A stretch of 64,000 nt of DNA, from NCBI GenBank assembly GCA_013416405.1, contig JACCET010000004.1:124001-188000 (forward strand), given 5' to 3'. Source of the DNA: Alcaligenaceae bacterium (GTDB lineage Bacteria > Pseudomonadota > Gammaproteobacteria > Burkholderiales > Burkholderiaceae_B). A program made the translations under genes and the position numbers. Below, one piece after another: positions 26,573-36,200 of this stretch (position 1 is its first letter; every line of letters begins with the position of its first letter). The notes below the pieces were generated by a model that was not told the origin of the DNA, searched no databases, and saw only the letters and a program-made list of their open reading frames with translations.

Positions 26573-27118
26573 ATGCGCATACTGGGCATAGATCCGGGCC
26601 TGCGTCGCACCGGCTTTGGCGTCATCGACGTCCAGGGCTCGCGCCTGGTCTACGTAACCAGCGGCACCATCGTCGTACCGTCCGACCAGGCCCTGGCCGG
26701 ACGGCTCAAGGTCATACTGGACAACATCCGCGAGGTCGTCCAGTCCACGCGGCCTACGGTCTCGGCGCTGGAAAAAGTATTCGTCAATACCAATCCGGCG
26801 TCCACGCTGTTGCTGGGGCAGGCACGTGGCGCAGCCATGTGTGCGCTTGCCGACAGCTTGCTGGAGGTGCATGAATACACCGCCCTGCAAATCAAGAAAT
26901 CGGTCGTGGGCAATGGGCATGCCGCCAAGGAACAGGTGCAAAAAATGGTGCAGCACCTGTTGGGCTTGAATGGCATGCCAGCCGCAGATTCGGCCGACGC
27001 ACTGGCCTGCGCCATCTGCCACGCACATTTTCATCCGCTTACCCAACGCCTGCAAGACACAGGCCAGCTTGCGCCCGGCCGGGCCAGCCGCATACGCGGC
27101 GGTCGCCTGCTGGGCTAG
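26573..27118 (+). CDS. ruvC: Holliday junction resolvase RuvC
   Basis: A 181-residue endonuclease that cleaves Holliday junctions with RuvAB. The first catalytic Asp is in [16 protein letters not shown], the Glu in '[10 protein letters not shown]', and the last acidic pair is in [14 protein letters not shown]. Length is normal. It is in operon with ruvA (19 nt apart). Confidence 0.97.
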   Translation: MRILGIDPGLRRTGFGVIDVQGSRLVYVTSGTIVVPSDQALAGRLKVILDNIREVVQSTRPTVSALEKVFVNTNPASTLLLGQARGAAMCALADSLLEVHEYTALQIKKSVVGNGHAAKEQVQKMVQHLLGLNGMPAADSADALACAICHAHFHPLTQRLQDTGQLAPGRASRIRGGRLLG

Positions 27119-27137
27119 CTGATGACAAGGATAAACC

Positions 27138-27713
27138 ATGATCGGTCGCATTACCGGCACGCTGATTGAGAAAACCCCGCCCATCGTCTGTATCGACGTA
27201 GGCGGCGTCGGCTACGAAATCGACGTGCCAATGAGCACGTTGTATGACCTGCCCGAGAACGGTGCCACCGTCACGCTGTACACCCACCTTGCCGTACGCG
27301 AAGACGCTCATACCCTGTACGGCTTCTTGTCCCCAAAAGAGCGCAGCGCGTTCCGGGCGTTGATCAAGGTAACCGGCATAGGCGCACGCACGGCACTGGC
27401 CGTGCTGTCGGGCATGAGCGTGGATGACCTTGCCAATGCCATTACTCAACAGGAAACAGGCCTGCTTACCCGAGTGCCCGGCATAGGCAAGAAAACAGCG
27501 GAACGCCTGCTGCTGGAGCTGCGCGGCAAGCTGGGCGCAGACTTAGGACACACAGGCGGCGCACCTTCGTCTGGTCGCGACGACATCCTGAACGCCCTGC
27601 TTTCGCTGGGCTATTCCAACAGTGAAACCCAGGCCGCACTGAAGGGGCTGCCCGAAGGCATTGACGTTGCCGAAGGCATACGCCTGGCTCTTAAATCACT
27701 GGCCAGGGCATAG
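27138..27713 (+). CDS. ruvA: Holliday junction branch migration protein RuvA
   Basis: A 191-residue DNA-binding subunit. It starts [12 protein letters not shown], has the two helix-hairpin-helix motifs ([14 protein letters not shown] and [16 protein letters not shown]) and a C-terminal helical domain III ([12 protein letters not shown]) that contacts RuvB. ruvB is 1.1 kb away beyond an inverted gene, not adjacent. Confidence 0.97.
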   Translation: MIGRITGTLIEKTPPIVCIDVGGVGYEIDVPMSTLYDLPENGATVTLYTHLAVREDAHTLYGFLSPKERSAFRALIKVTGIGARTALAVLSGMSVDDLANAITQQETGLLTRVPGIGKKTAERLLLELRGKLGADLGHTGGAPSSGRDDILNALLSLGYSNSETQAALKGLPEGIDVAEGIRLALKSLARA

Positions 27714-27726
27714 CACCGGACCAGGC

Positions 27727-28695
27727 TCAGGCAGTCTTCAAATAGTCCGAATAGGCGGCAAGATCGACATTGCCGCCACTAAGCAGCACGCCAATTCGCT
27801 TGCCTCTGACGGGAGCGATTTCGTTGAAGGCTGCAGCAGCCCCCAGGCATCCGGTAGGCTCAACCACTATCTTCATGCGCTCAGCAAAAAACCGTAGCGC
27901 TTGCAGCAACTGCTGATCGCTGACGGTCAGGATGTCACGCGCATGCTGGCGGATGATGGGAAAGGTCAAAGATCCAAGCGCCTGCGTCAGGGCTCCATCG
28001 GCGATGGAGTCGGGTGCTGCTATACGTATGACTTCTCCCTTGCGGAAAGACTGCTGACCATCATTACCCGCCTCGGGTTCCACACCGTACACAGCGCAGT
28101 CGGGGTTGATCGCATGGGCAGCCAGCAAGGATCCTGACAATAGCCCGCCGCCGCCCAGAGGAATGAACAAAGCATCCAGGCCACCAGTTTCTTCCAGTAG
28201 CTCTTTGACCGCCGTACCCTGCCCTGCTATGACGTCCGGATGATTGAAGGGCGGGATCAGCGTCAGGCCCTGTGCCTGCATCAATGCGTGTGCAACCTCT
28301 TCCCTGTCCTGATTGTGCCTGTCGTATTCCACCACATGCGCCCCATAGCCTTGTGTCGCCGCCTTCTTGGCTGCGGGAGCGTCATGCGGCATGACGATGG
28401 TGGCCTTGATATCCAGCATACGCGCAGCCAGTGCCACAGCCTGGGCATGGTTGCCCGACGAAAAGGCCACAACCCCCGCCTGTCGCTGCTCGTTGTCGAG
28501 CTTGGCCAGTGCGTTATAGCCTCCTCGGAACTTGAAGGCGCCTATACGCTGCAGGTTCTCGCATTTGAAAAACACTTGCGCACCCAGACCGGCATCCAGG
28601 CTAGATGAGGTCAGTACGGGCGTACGATGGGCGATGCCTTCCAGCCGCTGGCTGGCCTGCACAACGTCTTCGTAGGTGGGTAAGCTTGAGTTCAT
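27727..28695 (-). CDS. PLP-dependent threonine/serine dehydratase family protein (threo-3-hydroxyaspartate ammonia-lyase-like)
   Basis: A 322-residue fold-type II PLP enzyme. The PLP lysine is in GAFKFRGGYNA, the phosphate-binding Gly loop in PLGGGGLLSG, and SSGNHAQAVA is the carboxylate-binding loop. The 322-residue length without a C-terminal regulatory domain fits catabolic threonine dehydratase, serine racemase or threo-3-hydroxyaspartate ammonia-lyase; the exact substrate is unclear. Met at 28695 is the likely start. It is inserted between ruvA and ruvB on the opposite strand. Confidence 0.88.
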   Translation of the reverse strand: MNSSLPTYEDVVQASQRLEGIAHRTPVLTSSSLDAGLGAQVFFKCENLQRIGAFKFRGGYNALAKLDNEQRQAGVVAFSSGNHAQAVALAARMLDIKATIVMPHDAPAAKKAATQGYGAHVVEYDRHNQDREEVAHALMQAQGLTLIPPFNHPDVIAGQGTAVKELLEETGGLDALFIPLGGGGLLSGSLLAAHAINPDCAVYGVEPEAGNDGQQSFRKGEVIRIAAPDSIADGALTQALGSLTFPIIRQHARDILTVSDQQLLQALRFFAERMKIVVEPTGCLGAAAAFNEIAPVRGKRIGVLLSGGNVDLAAYSDYLKTA

Positions 28696-28852
28696 GGGCT
28701 TCACTAAAGTTAAAAGATAGATAAGGGCAAGACGCTGGCGGACATCCAGCAGCAATTATGCTTGAATCGTCACAAAGCTGCGCAGACGGCCGCCCCCAAT
28801 GCCTTGTAGTTAGGGTACGATTACCACTGTAAATTTAATCAGCTAGATAGTC

Positions 28853-29923
28853 ATGGCCATTCATTCCGACTCCCTCTCCAGTCTTCCTCCACCCGAACGG
28901 CTGGTCACCCCGCACAGCAGCTCGCCCAACGAAGACTCAGTAGAGCGGGCGCTGCGCCCGCGCGAGCTCTCGGAATACATAGGCCAGCACAGGGTGCGCG
29001 AGCAACTCGAAATTTTCATTACCGCCGCCAAAAATCGTGGCGAAGCACTGGATCACGTATTGCTGTTCGGCCCTCCGGGCCTGGGCAAGACTACGCTGGC
29101 CCACATCGTGGCACACGAAATGGGCGTGCAAATGCGCCAGACCTCGGGCCCCGTGCTAGAGCGTGCGGGCGACCTGGCCGCACTCCTGACCAATCTTGAA
29201 AAGAACGATGTACTGTTCATAGACGAAATCCACCGGCTGTCACCCGTGGTCGAAGAAATCCTTTATCCGGCACTGGAAGACTTCCAGATCGACATCCTGA
29301 TTGGCGAAGGGCCGGCCGCCCGCAGCGTAAAAATCGACCTTCAGCCCTTCACCCTGGTCGGTGCCACCACCCGTGCAGGCATGCTCACTAATCCTTTGCG
29401 TGACCGCTTCGGCATTGTGTCGCGCCTGGAGTTCTACAACACCGAAGACTTGACCCATATCGTCAGCCGCAGTGCTCATCTGCTCAATGCACAGACCACC
29501 CCCGAAGGCGCAATCGAGATTGCCCGCCGCGCGCGCGGAACGCCACGCATCGCCAACCGCCTGCTGCGCCGTGTACGGGACTACGCTGAAGTTAAAGCCG
29601 ATGGCAAGATAGACGCGGCCGTCGCCAACGCTGCACTATCCATGCTGGAAGTCGATCCGCAAGGTCTGGATCTCATGGACAGAAAGCTGCTGGAAGCCAT
29701 CATCCACAAGTTCGACGGCGGCCCCGTGGGCGTAGACAGCCTGGCAGCCGCCATAGGCGAGGAGCGGGACACCATAGAAGACGTGATCGAGCCTTTCCTT
29801 ATCCAACAAGGCTATCTGCAGCGCACGCCACGCGGCCGTATGGCTACGCAGACAACCTGGCGGCACCTGGGGCTGACGCCGCCTTCGGGGGCTAATGGCG
29901 GAACATCTGATTTGTTTGGCTGA
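28853..29923 (+). CDS. ruvB: Holliday junction branch migration ATPase RuvB
   Basis: A 356-residue AAA+ motor. Walker A is [10 protein letters not shown], Walker B LFIDEIHR, sensor 1 VGATTRAG, the arginine-finger helix 'NPLRDRFG', and the C-terminal winged helix ends RTPRGRMAT. Length is normal. A possible promoter lies in the 157-bp gap to the divergent dehydratase. Two large palindromes follow its stop. Confidence 0.98.
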   Translation: MAIHSDSLSSLPPPERLVTPHSSSPNEDSVERALRPRELSEYIGQHRVREQLEIFITAAKNRGEALDHVLLFGPPGLGKTTLAHIVAHEMGVQMRQTSGPVLERAGDLAALLTNLEKNDVLFIDEIHRLSPVVEEILYPALEDFQIDILIGEGPAARSVKIDLQPFTLVGATTRAGMLTNPLRDRFGIVSRLEFYNTEDLTHIVSRSAHLLNAQTTPEGAIEIARRARGTPRIANRLLRRVRDYAEVKADGKIDAAVANAALSMLEVDPQGLDLMDRKLLEAIIHKFDGGPVGVDSLAAAIGEERDTIEDVIEPFLIQQGYLQRTPRGRMATQTTWRHLGLTPPSGANGGTSDLFG

Positions 29924-29947
29924 TCATCCTTGGTGATGCGTTGCTGC

Positions 29948-30202
29948 CATGTCGTGCCAGAATGGGGTCCGATGACATTGCCTGGGATATGTGGGGCTAA
30001 TCCGGCACGGCGTGCTTGTTTCCGCCTCTTCCTCGTCCTGCCGGGCGTCGGGCGAACTCGTTCGCTGCGCTCACTCAGACAGCGCCCGACGACACCCCCC
30101 GGCCCTCCTTCGGAAGCAGTCGGCGCACGCCTAACCGCCGGCTTAGCCCCACATACCCCAGGCAATGCAGCATGGCAGGCGGACCCATCCTGGCATGACA
30201 TG
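29948..30202. repeat. large imperfect palindrome A (255 bp)
   Basis: Nested complementary blocks run inward from both ends. CATGTCGTGCCAG (29948-29960) matches the complement of 30190-30202 at 12 of 13 positions. 29976-30000 matches the complement of 30143-30167 at 24 of 25. CCGG and GGCGTGC sets lie near 30002-30015 and 30125-30142. CGTCGGGCG (30046-30054) is a perfect complement of 30083-30091. The loop contains CTCGTTCGCTGCGCTCAC. The whole block could fold as one long hairpin in RNA or a cruciform in DNA. Confidence 0.85.
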
Positions 30203-30284
30203 TCATGCTGGCCAGACCAGAGCAGCGATGTGAGATGGCATCCACCAGCAAGAAAAGACACACCCCGAACATGCGTCTCTATAA

Positions 30285-30487
30285 AAAAGGGGGTATGTCC
30301 AGGGCTGCGCAGGCGCCTCGCGCACGCCGTTTTATTTGCGCCAAGCGAGGATTCAAGGTTGCGGCTGCTTGAGCCCGACCGGGCGAGTTCCGCAACCGCC
30401 TCGCTTGGCGCAAATAAAACGGGTATCCCTGGCAACGCCAGGGACGGGGCGCGTGAAGCCGGAGCGGCCCTGAACATACCCCCTTTT
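30285..30487. repeat. large imperfect palindrome B (203 bp), also a bidirectional terminator candidate
   Basis: The outer arm AAAAGGGGGTATGTCCAGGGC spans 30285-30305 and matches the complement of 30467-30487 at 20 of 21 bases. An inner arm, 30328-30350, is a perfect 23-bp complement of 30399-30421. GGTTGCGG (30357-30364) pairs perfectly with 30390-30397, and the apex is GCCCG-AC-CGGGC (30373-30384). The right arm has an extra hairpin TCCCTGGC/GCCAGGGA (30426-30444). A C-rich arm running into T tracts at both ends could stop transcripts from either side. Confidence 0.88.
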
Positions 30488-30560
30488 CTAAAGAAACCAG
30501 AGGGGTAAGTCTCTCTAAAGAAATCAAGAGAGGTAAGTCACTCTAAAGACGAATGAAGTC
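30487..30560. repeat. 27/28-bp tandem repeat after palindrome B
   Basis: Units begin TCTAAAGA at 30487, 30514 and 30542. The first two share most positions (TCTAAAGAAA, ..GAG, GGTAAGTC); the third is cut short and diverges after TCTAAAGA. It adjoins the end of palindrome B and lies just downstream of recQ on the minus strand. Confidence 0.7.
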
Positions 30561-30580
30561 AGCCAAAGAATGAGGCCGAC

Positions 30581-32398
30581 TCAACCCCTAGCACACCGCA
30601 ACAACTCCTCGCCATACGCTTCCAGCTTGCGCACCCCCACGCCACTGATGCCACCCAGATCCTCCAGCGACTGCGGACAGTTCAAAGCCACCTCTCGTAA
30701 CGTCGCATCATGGAAAATCACATAAGCAGGCACCCCATGACTACGGGCAACCTCGGCTCGCCAGGTACGCAAATTCTCGAAACGCTGCTGGGCATCGGGC
30801 GGCAGCACAATACCCGCATCCTTACTTCGGGTGCCAGCAGAGCGCCCATTACGTGATTTCTTCTCGGGCTCGCGCCTGAACATCAACTGCTTTTCACCCT
30901 TCAGCACCGCCCGACTACCTTCTGTCAAAGCCAGCGTACCGTAGCCCTCGTGATCCACAGCCAGCAAGCTTTGAGCCAGCAGTTGGCGCAACACGCCGCG
31001 CCAGGCCTGCTCCGAAAGGTCATTGCCTATGCCGAAAACCGTCAGGTTCTCGTGCTCATACTGCTTGACTCTTTCCGTGACCTTACCGCGCAGAATATCA
31101 ATCAGATGCCCTGCTCCAAAGCGCTGGCCGCGCTCACGCCAGAGCCGGTACACCGCAGACAGGATCTTCTGGGCGGCCACCGTGCCATCCCAGGCCTGTG
31201 GCGGCTCCAGACAAGTATCGCAATTACCACAAGGCGTAATGCTCTGATTAAAATAAGCCAACAGGCGCTGACGCCGGCAGTTGACGGTTTCACACAGGCC
31301 CAGCATGGCGTCCAGCTGCGCGCCCAATCGCCGCCTGAACGCCTCGTCGCCGGCCGACTCATTGATCATGCGCCGCTGCTGCACCACGTCTTGCAGGCCA
31401 TAAGCCAGCCAGGCAGTCGCCGGCAAGCCATCGCGACCGGCCCGGCCCGTTTCCTGGTAATAGCCTTCCACCGACTTGGGCAAGTCTATATGGGCCACAA
31501 AACGGACATCTGGCTTGTTGACCCCCATGCCGAAAGCGATCGTAGCCACCATCACGACACCCTCTTCCCTAAGAAAGCGGGCTTGATTGGCCGCTCGCAC
31601 ATTGCCATTCAGGCCAGCGTGATAAGGCAAGGCCTCGATACCGTTTTCACACAGGAAATCGGCGGTCTCTTGCACTCTTGCCCGCGAAAGGCAATACACA
31701 ATGCCGCAGTCGCCCTCGTGCTCCGCCTTGATGAAGGCCAGCAATTGTCGTTTGACCTCATTTTTTTCAATGATGCGATAGTTGATATTGGGCCGGTCAA
31801 AACTGGCTACGAAATGTGGCGCTTCGTCCAGATCCAGCCGCTGGGCAATTTCACGACGGGTGACCGACGTGGCCGTGGCCGTCAAGGCCAGGCGCGGCAC
31901 CTCGGGCCATCGTTCGTGCAAGATAGAAAGCCCCAGATACTCAGGGCGAAAATCGTGGCCCCACTGCGATACGCAATGTGCTTCGTCGATGGCGAACAGC
32001 GACACCCTGCCCTGCTCCAACAGCTCTATACAGCGATCCGTCAGCAAGCGCTCGGGCGCAACATACAGCAAATCGAGATCGCCTCGCAGGAAAGCCTGCT
32101 CCACCTCGCGGGCAGTGCGCCAGTCCTGGGACGAATTCAGGAAAGCCGCGCGTACCCCCAGCTCGAGCAGGGCATCGACCTGATCCTGCATCAGGGCAAT
32201 CAAGGGCGAAATGACAACGCCCACACCTTCTCGAACCAGCGCAGGTATCTGGTAGCAAAGCGATTTTCCGCCACCCGTAGGCATCAGTACCAGGGCATCA
32301 CCGCCTTGTACGACGTGGTCAATGATGGCCTGCTGATCGCCACGAAAAGAGTCATAGCCAAAAACTTGCTGCAGGGTTTCCAGAGAGGATAAGGTCAT
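30581..32398 (-). CDS. recQ: ATP-dependent DNA helicase RecQ
   Basis: A 605-residue 3'-5' helicase. In order: [10 protein letters not shown], Walker [20 protein letters not shown] ([16 protein letters not shown]), [14 protein letters not shown], a zinc-binding module with PCGNCDTC, winged helix, and C-terminal HRDC (from about residue 525). Length is normal. Its ATG lies only 2 nt after the stop of the upstream outer-membrane gene and has no clear Shine-Dalgarno, suggesting coupled translation. Confidence 0.97.
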   Translation of the reverse strand: MTLSSLETLQQVFGYDSFRGDQQAIIDHVVQGGDALVLMPTGGGKSLCYQIPALVREGVGVVISPLIALMQDQVDALLELGVRAAFLNSSQDWRTAREVEQAFLRGDLDLLYVAPERLLTDRCIELLEQGRVSLFAIDEAHCVSQWGHDFRPEYLGLSILHERWPEVPRLALTATATSVTRREIAQRLDLDEAPHFVASFDRPNINYRIIEKNEVKRQLLAFIKAEHEGDCGIVYCLSRARVQETADFLCENGIEALPYHAGLNGNVRAANQARFLREEGVVMVATIAFGMGVNKPDVRFVAHIDLPKSVEGYYQETGRAGRDGLPATAWLAYGLQDVVQQRRMINESAGDEAFRRRLGAQLDAMLGLCETVNCRRQRLLAYFNQSITPCGNCDTCLEPPQAWDGTVAAQKILSAVYRLWRERGQRFGAGHLIDILRGKVTERVKQYEHENLTVFGIGNDLSEQAWRGVLRQLLAQSLLAVDHEGYGTLALTEGSRAVLKGEKQLMFRREPEKKSRNGRSAGTRSKDAGIVLPPDAQQRFENLRTWRAEVARSHGVPAYVIFHDATLREVALNCPQSLEDLGGISGVGVRKLEAYGEELLRCARG

Positions 32399-32400
32399 GC

Positions 32401-33552
32401 TTAGTAAATAGGTACCGAAAAACGAATACCTATATCATAGTCGCCACTGTCCAGCTCCCGCTGCGCAGCCAGGCCTACGCGCAGATTCGGGCTGTACCAG
32501 AACTGCTGAGTGAACCCGAACCGGCTCCGGGACTCCCCCAAAGACGTTTGCTCATTTTCAAACTTGCCGCTCAGATCTCCCCAGCGCCCCAACGGCACGG
32601 TGGCCGTCCATTGCTGGCGCACGCCTCCGACAGACGAATCGGCCGTATACCGGCTAAGATCGGCGTAGCCCGGATCGCGGCGCTCGCCCAGCCAGGAAAG
32701 TTGCAAATCCTCAAATACGTCCAGCTCATAGGCGGCCTGATAGCGCCAGCCTTGATAGGCACCGGCATTGGCCCGCGCCAGGCCAGCACTCCATTTCCCC
32801 CAGTCGGTCTGATACTGGCCGCCCAGTCCGGTAGACATCAGGTCAGGTGCCATCTGCAGCTGCGACTCCAGCACCAGACTTGGACTTACGCCATAGCGAA
32901 GTACGGAATTGGCAGCGGTAGGCCCCAGATCCAGGTCGCCGACGGTGCCAGAAGAAAAATCAAGGGCGCCTATAGCCAGGGCATACTGCCAGTTGCGCTG
33001 CTCATCCTCGGCATTGACCAACGACGATTGCGAAATGCTGATGCCACCCAGCCGTGCCGTGTTGCCCCAGGCCGGCGTCGCAACATCGTTGCTGCCCAAT
33101 GCCACGTCCAGCCCATCGTCACCGGCGTAGCTCCAATTGCTGGAACCCAGCGTCCAGGGCATACCTGCCGCCGCAGGGGGCGGCGCAAACTGCCTGACAC
33201 GAACTGTATCGAGCGCTCCCCACAAACCTGGGGATGAACGCGAAAGGCCGCGATCACGCCATGCCGCCGAATCATTGGGGCTCCAGGAAAAGCTGTAGGA
33301 AATATCGGGAATACTGTCGGCGTCGTCGGTGAATACATATTCGTCATCGTCATCAACGGATGCAGTCCCGATATCCGGCAAAGGCTGCGGCGGCGCCACC
33401 TGGATCTGCGGTGCGGCAAACACCTGAGTTGGCGCCAGATCGCGTAACTGAACGCCATGGGCCAGTACCGGCCAGCCCAATGGCGCGCAGACCAGGCCGA
33501 CACACTGCACAAGCATCGCTGCACGCGCCAGTCCGATCAAAGTAGCCCTCAT
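32401..33552 (-). CDS. predicted outer-membrane beta-barrel protein of unknown function
   Basis: A 383-residue protein with an N-terminal signal peptide ([13 protein letters not shown]... ending near VLAHG). A Pro-rich and Asp-rich linker follows (residues about 45-75, with DDDDEYVF). The remainder is alternating strands with aromatic/Gly pairs, such as [20 protein letters not shown], and a final strand GIRFSVPIY ending in an aromatic, as in barrel proteins. No family was recognised. The start at 33552 is chosen for a proper signal peptide. It lies between clcB and recQ, apparently in one operon. Confidence 0.72.
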   Translation of the reverse strand: MRATLIGLARAAMLVQCVGLVCAPLGWPVLAHGVQLRDLAPTQVFAAPQIQVAPPQPLPDIGTASVDDDDEYVFTDDADSIPDISYSFSWSPNDSAAWRDRGLSRSSPGLWGALDTVRVRQFAPPPAAAGMPWTLGSSNWSYAGDDGLDVALGSNDVATPAWGNTARLGGISISQSSLVNAEDEQRNWQYALAIGALDFSSGTVGDLDLGPTAANSVLRYGVSPSLVLESQLQMAPDLMSTGLGGQYQTDWGKWSAGLARANAGAYQGWRYQAAYELDVFEDLQLSWLGERRDPGYADLSRYTADSSVGGVRQQWTATVPLGRWGDLSGKFENEQTSLGESRSRFGFTQQFWYSPNLRVGLAAQRELDSGDYDIGIRFSVPIY

Positions 33553-33594
33553 AAACAACCACCAAACAAAAACCGCACCGGCCAGTAACAAATA

Positions 33595-35388
33595 TCAGCG
33601 CGGGCGCCTGCCCGACGGAAAATCCAGCATAGCCTCGCTGCTGGCATCGAAAGACCTTTTCAAGGCGCTATATTTTTCAAGCAACGCCGACTTATATACA
33701 ACGCCCAGCAATTGCGGCTGTTCGTCGCGGCTGACCACGGGAAGGCGTTCGCCCTGGAAATGCACAAAGTACTCTTGCGCCTGATCCAGCGTCATATCAG
33801 GATGCAAGGTCTTGACAAAATCCAGGCGCAAAACCTCGCCAGCCAGCTTACTTTGCACATCGCCCTGACTCAACAATAAACTGGTCAAATCCTGTTGGGC
33901 AATCACACCTTGGTAAATATTCTTTTCATCGACCACGTATAGATACTTGACCGGGTATTCCAGAAACATTTGCAAGGCATCACGCACCGGCGCCGTCGTG
34001 GCAACCACCGTATCGGCTGGGCGAACCAAATCTTGAATGACCGTATGCCTGAGTCGATAACGAAACCAGGCATCGCGCTCACGCACAACAGTCACGTCGT
34101 ACATGGCAACTTCAGCTACGGCTCGGGAAACAAAATGGGCGATCACGCAAGCCAGCATCAATGGCAAGACTATCTGATAACTGAGCGTCATTTCAAAAAT
34201 CATCAGTATGGCCATCAACGGCGCACTGGTGGCCGCACCTAGAAAACTGCCCATGCCAACCAGCACAAACATATAAGGTCCGACCGTCATACCCGGCCAA
34301 ACCAGCGCCATGATCATGCCAAACAGCGCCCCCAGGCCTCCGCCCACAAACAGCGCGGGTGTAAATACCCCGCCCACCGCCCCCGATCCGACGGTCAGTG
34401 CGGTGGCCAGTATTTTGAGCAGCAGAATAGTCACTACGGCATACCATGTCCATGAGGCATGCAACAGGGAATGCACCACGCTATAACCGTTGCCGGCAAC
34501 CTCCGGCATGACGATAAGCAACAGACCCAGCAGACCGCCACCCAGCCCCAGCCGGGCAGGCAAAGGCAATTTGCTGCGCTGGAACTGGCGTCGGGAAAAG
34601 TCCAGCAGCTTCAGGAATAAGGGCGCGCCCAACCCCGCAATAACGCCCAGTAGCAGGAATGGCAGCACTTCCAGACCCGGAACCTGCGGCATATCGGTCA
34701 TGGCGTAGGTCGTGTGGTATTGACCAGACAGGCGCATGACAATATTGGCCGAAGCCGCCGCAACCAGCAAAGGCCCCAGGCTTTGCATGCTCATGGTGCC
34801 CAGTACGATTTCCGCCACAAACAAGGCGCCTGCAATGGGAGCACCGTAGGCCGATGCCACGCCCGCCGCAGCGCCGCAAGCCACCAGCAAACGTAAACGC
34901 GCCGTGCTGAAGCGTGTAAAACGACCTATGACCGATGCACTCAGCGAGGCCAGGTGCACCATTGCCCCTTCACGCCCTATGGAACCCCCTGACGCAACTG
35001 AGCTTAATGAAGACAATGAACGCAGCAAGCCCTGGCGCAGGGACAGACGGCCATCGCCAATGGCAACTGCTTCCATGTAGTCGGAATTGGTATTGCCGCC
35101 CAGCCGCTTGGATGCCCAAAGCAGTGTGCCGGCCACCACGCCGCCGGCCAGCGGAAACAGCAGGCGCCCGTACCAGGGCAGCTCGCGCGTAACGCCTACG
35201 ATAGAGCCACTATGACCGGTGGCCACATATTGCACCAGGCGCATGCCCTCGTGGAAAGCGATGGTGGCATAGGCCCCAAGCGCACCGACCAGCACAGCCC
35301 AGCACAGCATGGCAGGAAGATCCGACAACCAGGAGTAGCCGGCCAAGCGTTCACGCACTGACTGCACGGAGCTGTGTAACATATTCAT
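33595..35388 (-). CDS. clcB: ClC-type voltage-gated chloride channel/antiporter with C-terminal CBS pair (ClcB-like)
   Basis: A 597-residue membrane protein. The transport part (about 1-420) has the ClcB-type signatures 'NSDYMEAV', GGSIGREGAM with the gating glutamate, and GSGAVGGVFTPALFVG for Cl-. The C-terminal 130 residues fit two CBS domains (from 'VRPADTVVATTAPVRDALQMF'). The start at 35388 is preferred over the longer upstream extension. It is divergent from the response regulator gene. Confidence 0.92.
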   Translation of the reverse strand: MNMLHSSVQSVRERLAGYSWLSDLPAMLCWAVLVGALGAYATIAFHEGMRLVQYVATGHSGSIVGVTRELPWYGRLLFPLAGGVVAGTLLWASKRLGGNTNSDYMEAVAIGDGRLSLRQGLLRSLSSLSSVASGGSIGREGAMVHLASLSASVIGRFTRFSTARLRLLVACGAAAGVASAYGAPIAGALFVAEIVLGTMSMQSLGPLLVAAASANIVMRLSGQYHTTYAMTDMPQVPGLEVLPFLLLGVIAGLGAPLFLKLLDFSRRQFQRSKLPLPARLGLGGGLLGLLLIVMPEVAGNGYSVVHSLLHASWTWYAVVTILLLKILATALTVGSGAVGGVFTPALFVGGGLGALFGMIMALVWPGMTVGPYMFVLVGMGSFLGAATSAPLMAILMIFEMTLSYQIVLPLMLACVIAHFVSRAVAEVAMYDVTVVRERDAWFRYRLRHTVIQDLVRPADTVVATTAPVRDALQMFLEYPVKYLYVVDEKNIYQGVIAQQDLTSLLLSQGDVQSKLAGEVLRLDFVKTLHPDMTLDQAQEYFVHFQGERLPVVSRDEQPQLLGVVYKSALLEKYSALKRSFDASSEAMLDFPSGRRPR

Positions 35389-35490
35389 TCTGCTTCCGAC
35401 GAAGCACAAACCATAACGCAAGACGCTGACATATTTCAATCCATTTCGGAGACTTGCCTCACAGCGAGGCACAAGGCACACTTTCGAGCT

Positions 35491-36192
35491 ATGGAAAAAA
35501 CTCTGGTTAAAGTGTTGGTCGTTGACGACGACCCTGCCCTACGGCAGTTGCTGGCCGACTATCTGAATCGCCACGACTATGACACATTGCTTGCGCCCGA
35601 CGCCAGCGATCTTTCTGCGCGCATACAGCGCTACTCACCCGATCTTATTGTGCTTGACCGCATGATGCCAGACGGAGATGGCGCAGAAGCCTGCCGTCGC
35701 CTGCGCCAGCAAGGTGAAGACATTCCCGTTATTTTACTGACAGGCCGCGACGAAACGGTTGACCGTGTCATTGGCCTGGAAGCCGGCGCAGACGACTACC
35801 TGGGCAAACCCTTCGACCCACGTGAGCTATTGGCCCGCATCGAGGCAGTGCTGCGTCGCAAGAAAGGCGCCTCGGCCCTGACCAAGGATCAACCGGTCTC
35901 CTTCGGCCCGTTCATCTTCAACCCTGCCACCCGTCAGCTGTCCAAAGATCAGGAAGTCATCAAGCTGACCGGCGGCGAAGTGAATTTGCTGGAAGCCCTG
36001 ATCAACAACTCCGGCAAACCGCTATCGCGCGAGCGCCTGCTGGCATTGGCACGCGACGACGACGAAGGCGAACGCAACGACCGGGCCATAGACATCGCCG
36101 TATTGCGTTTGCGCCGTGCCATCGAAGACGATCCCAAGCAACCACGCTGGATACAGACCGTATGGGGCGTGGGCTATCGGTTCTCTCCGTAA
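35491..36192 (+). CDS. ompR: OmpR-type response regulator
   Basis: A 233-residue two-component regulator. The receiver domain holds acidic residues VVDDD (11-14), phospho-acceptor Asp56 in LIVLDRMMP, and the conserved Lys in YLGKPFDP. The C-terminal winged helix ends 'RWIQTVWGVGYRFSP', characteristic of OmpR. Its partner kinase starts 8 nt downstream. Osmotic or acid stress control is known for the family; targets here are unknown. Confidence 0.95.
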   Translation: MEKTLVKVLVVDDDPALRQLLADYLNRHDYDTLLAPDASDLSARIQRYSPDLIVLDRMMPDGDGAEACRRLRQQGEDIPVILLTGRDETVDRVIGLEAGADDYLGKPFDPRELLARIEAVLRRKKGASALTKDQPVSFGPFIFNPATRQLSKDQEVIKLTGGEVNLLEALINNSGKPLSRERLLALARDDDEGERNDRAIDIAVLRLRRAIEDDPKQPRWIQTVWGVGYRFSP

Positions 36193-36200
36193 GAACCACC

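Larger units (their letters stand above)
29924..30580. other. 657-bp intergenic region dominated by two large palindromes and tandem repeats
   Basis: No gene is supported. Open frames on both strands here mirror each other because the sequence is palindromic. Palindrome A (29948-30202), a 76-bp spacer, palindrome B (30285-30487), and a 27/28-bp tandem repeat (30487-30560) fill it. Both the ruvB and recQ transcripts end toward it. Confidence 0.85.

Noticed and set aside
26018-27184. 388-codon minus-strand open frame antisense to purH and ruvC
   Set aside because: Full-length purH and ruvC account for the sequence; the antisense translation has no family features.
29812-30508. Long open frames on both strands across the ruvB-recQ gap
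   Set aside because: The two strands give near-mirror translations because the sequence is palindromic; no ribosome sites or family resemblance.
30487-30560. Possible CRISPR-like array
   Set aside because: Only two to three units, contiguous with no spacers, and no cas genes in the window.
30950-32392. 480-codon plus-strand open frame antisense to recQ
   Set aside because: Shadow of the recQ reading frame.
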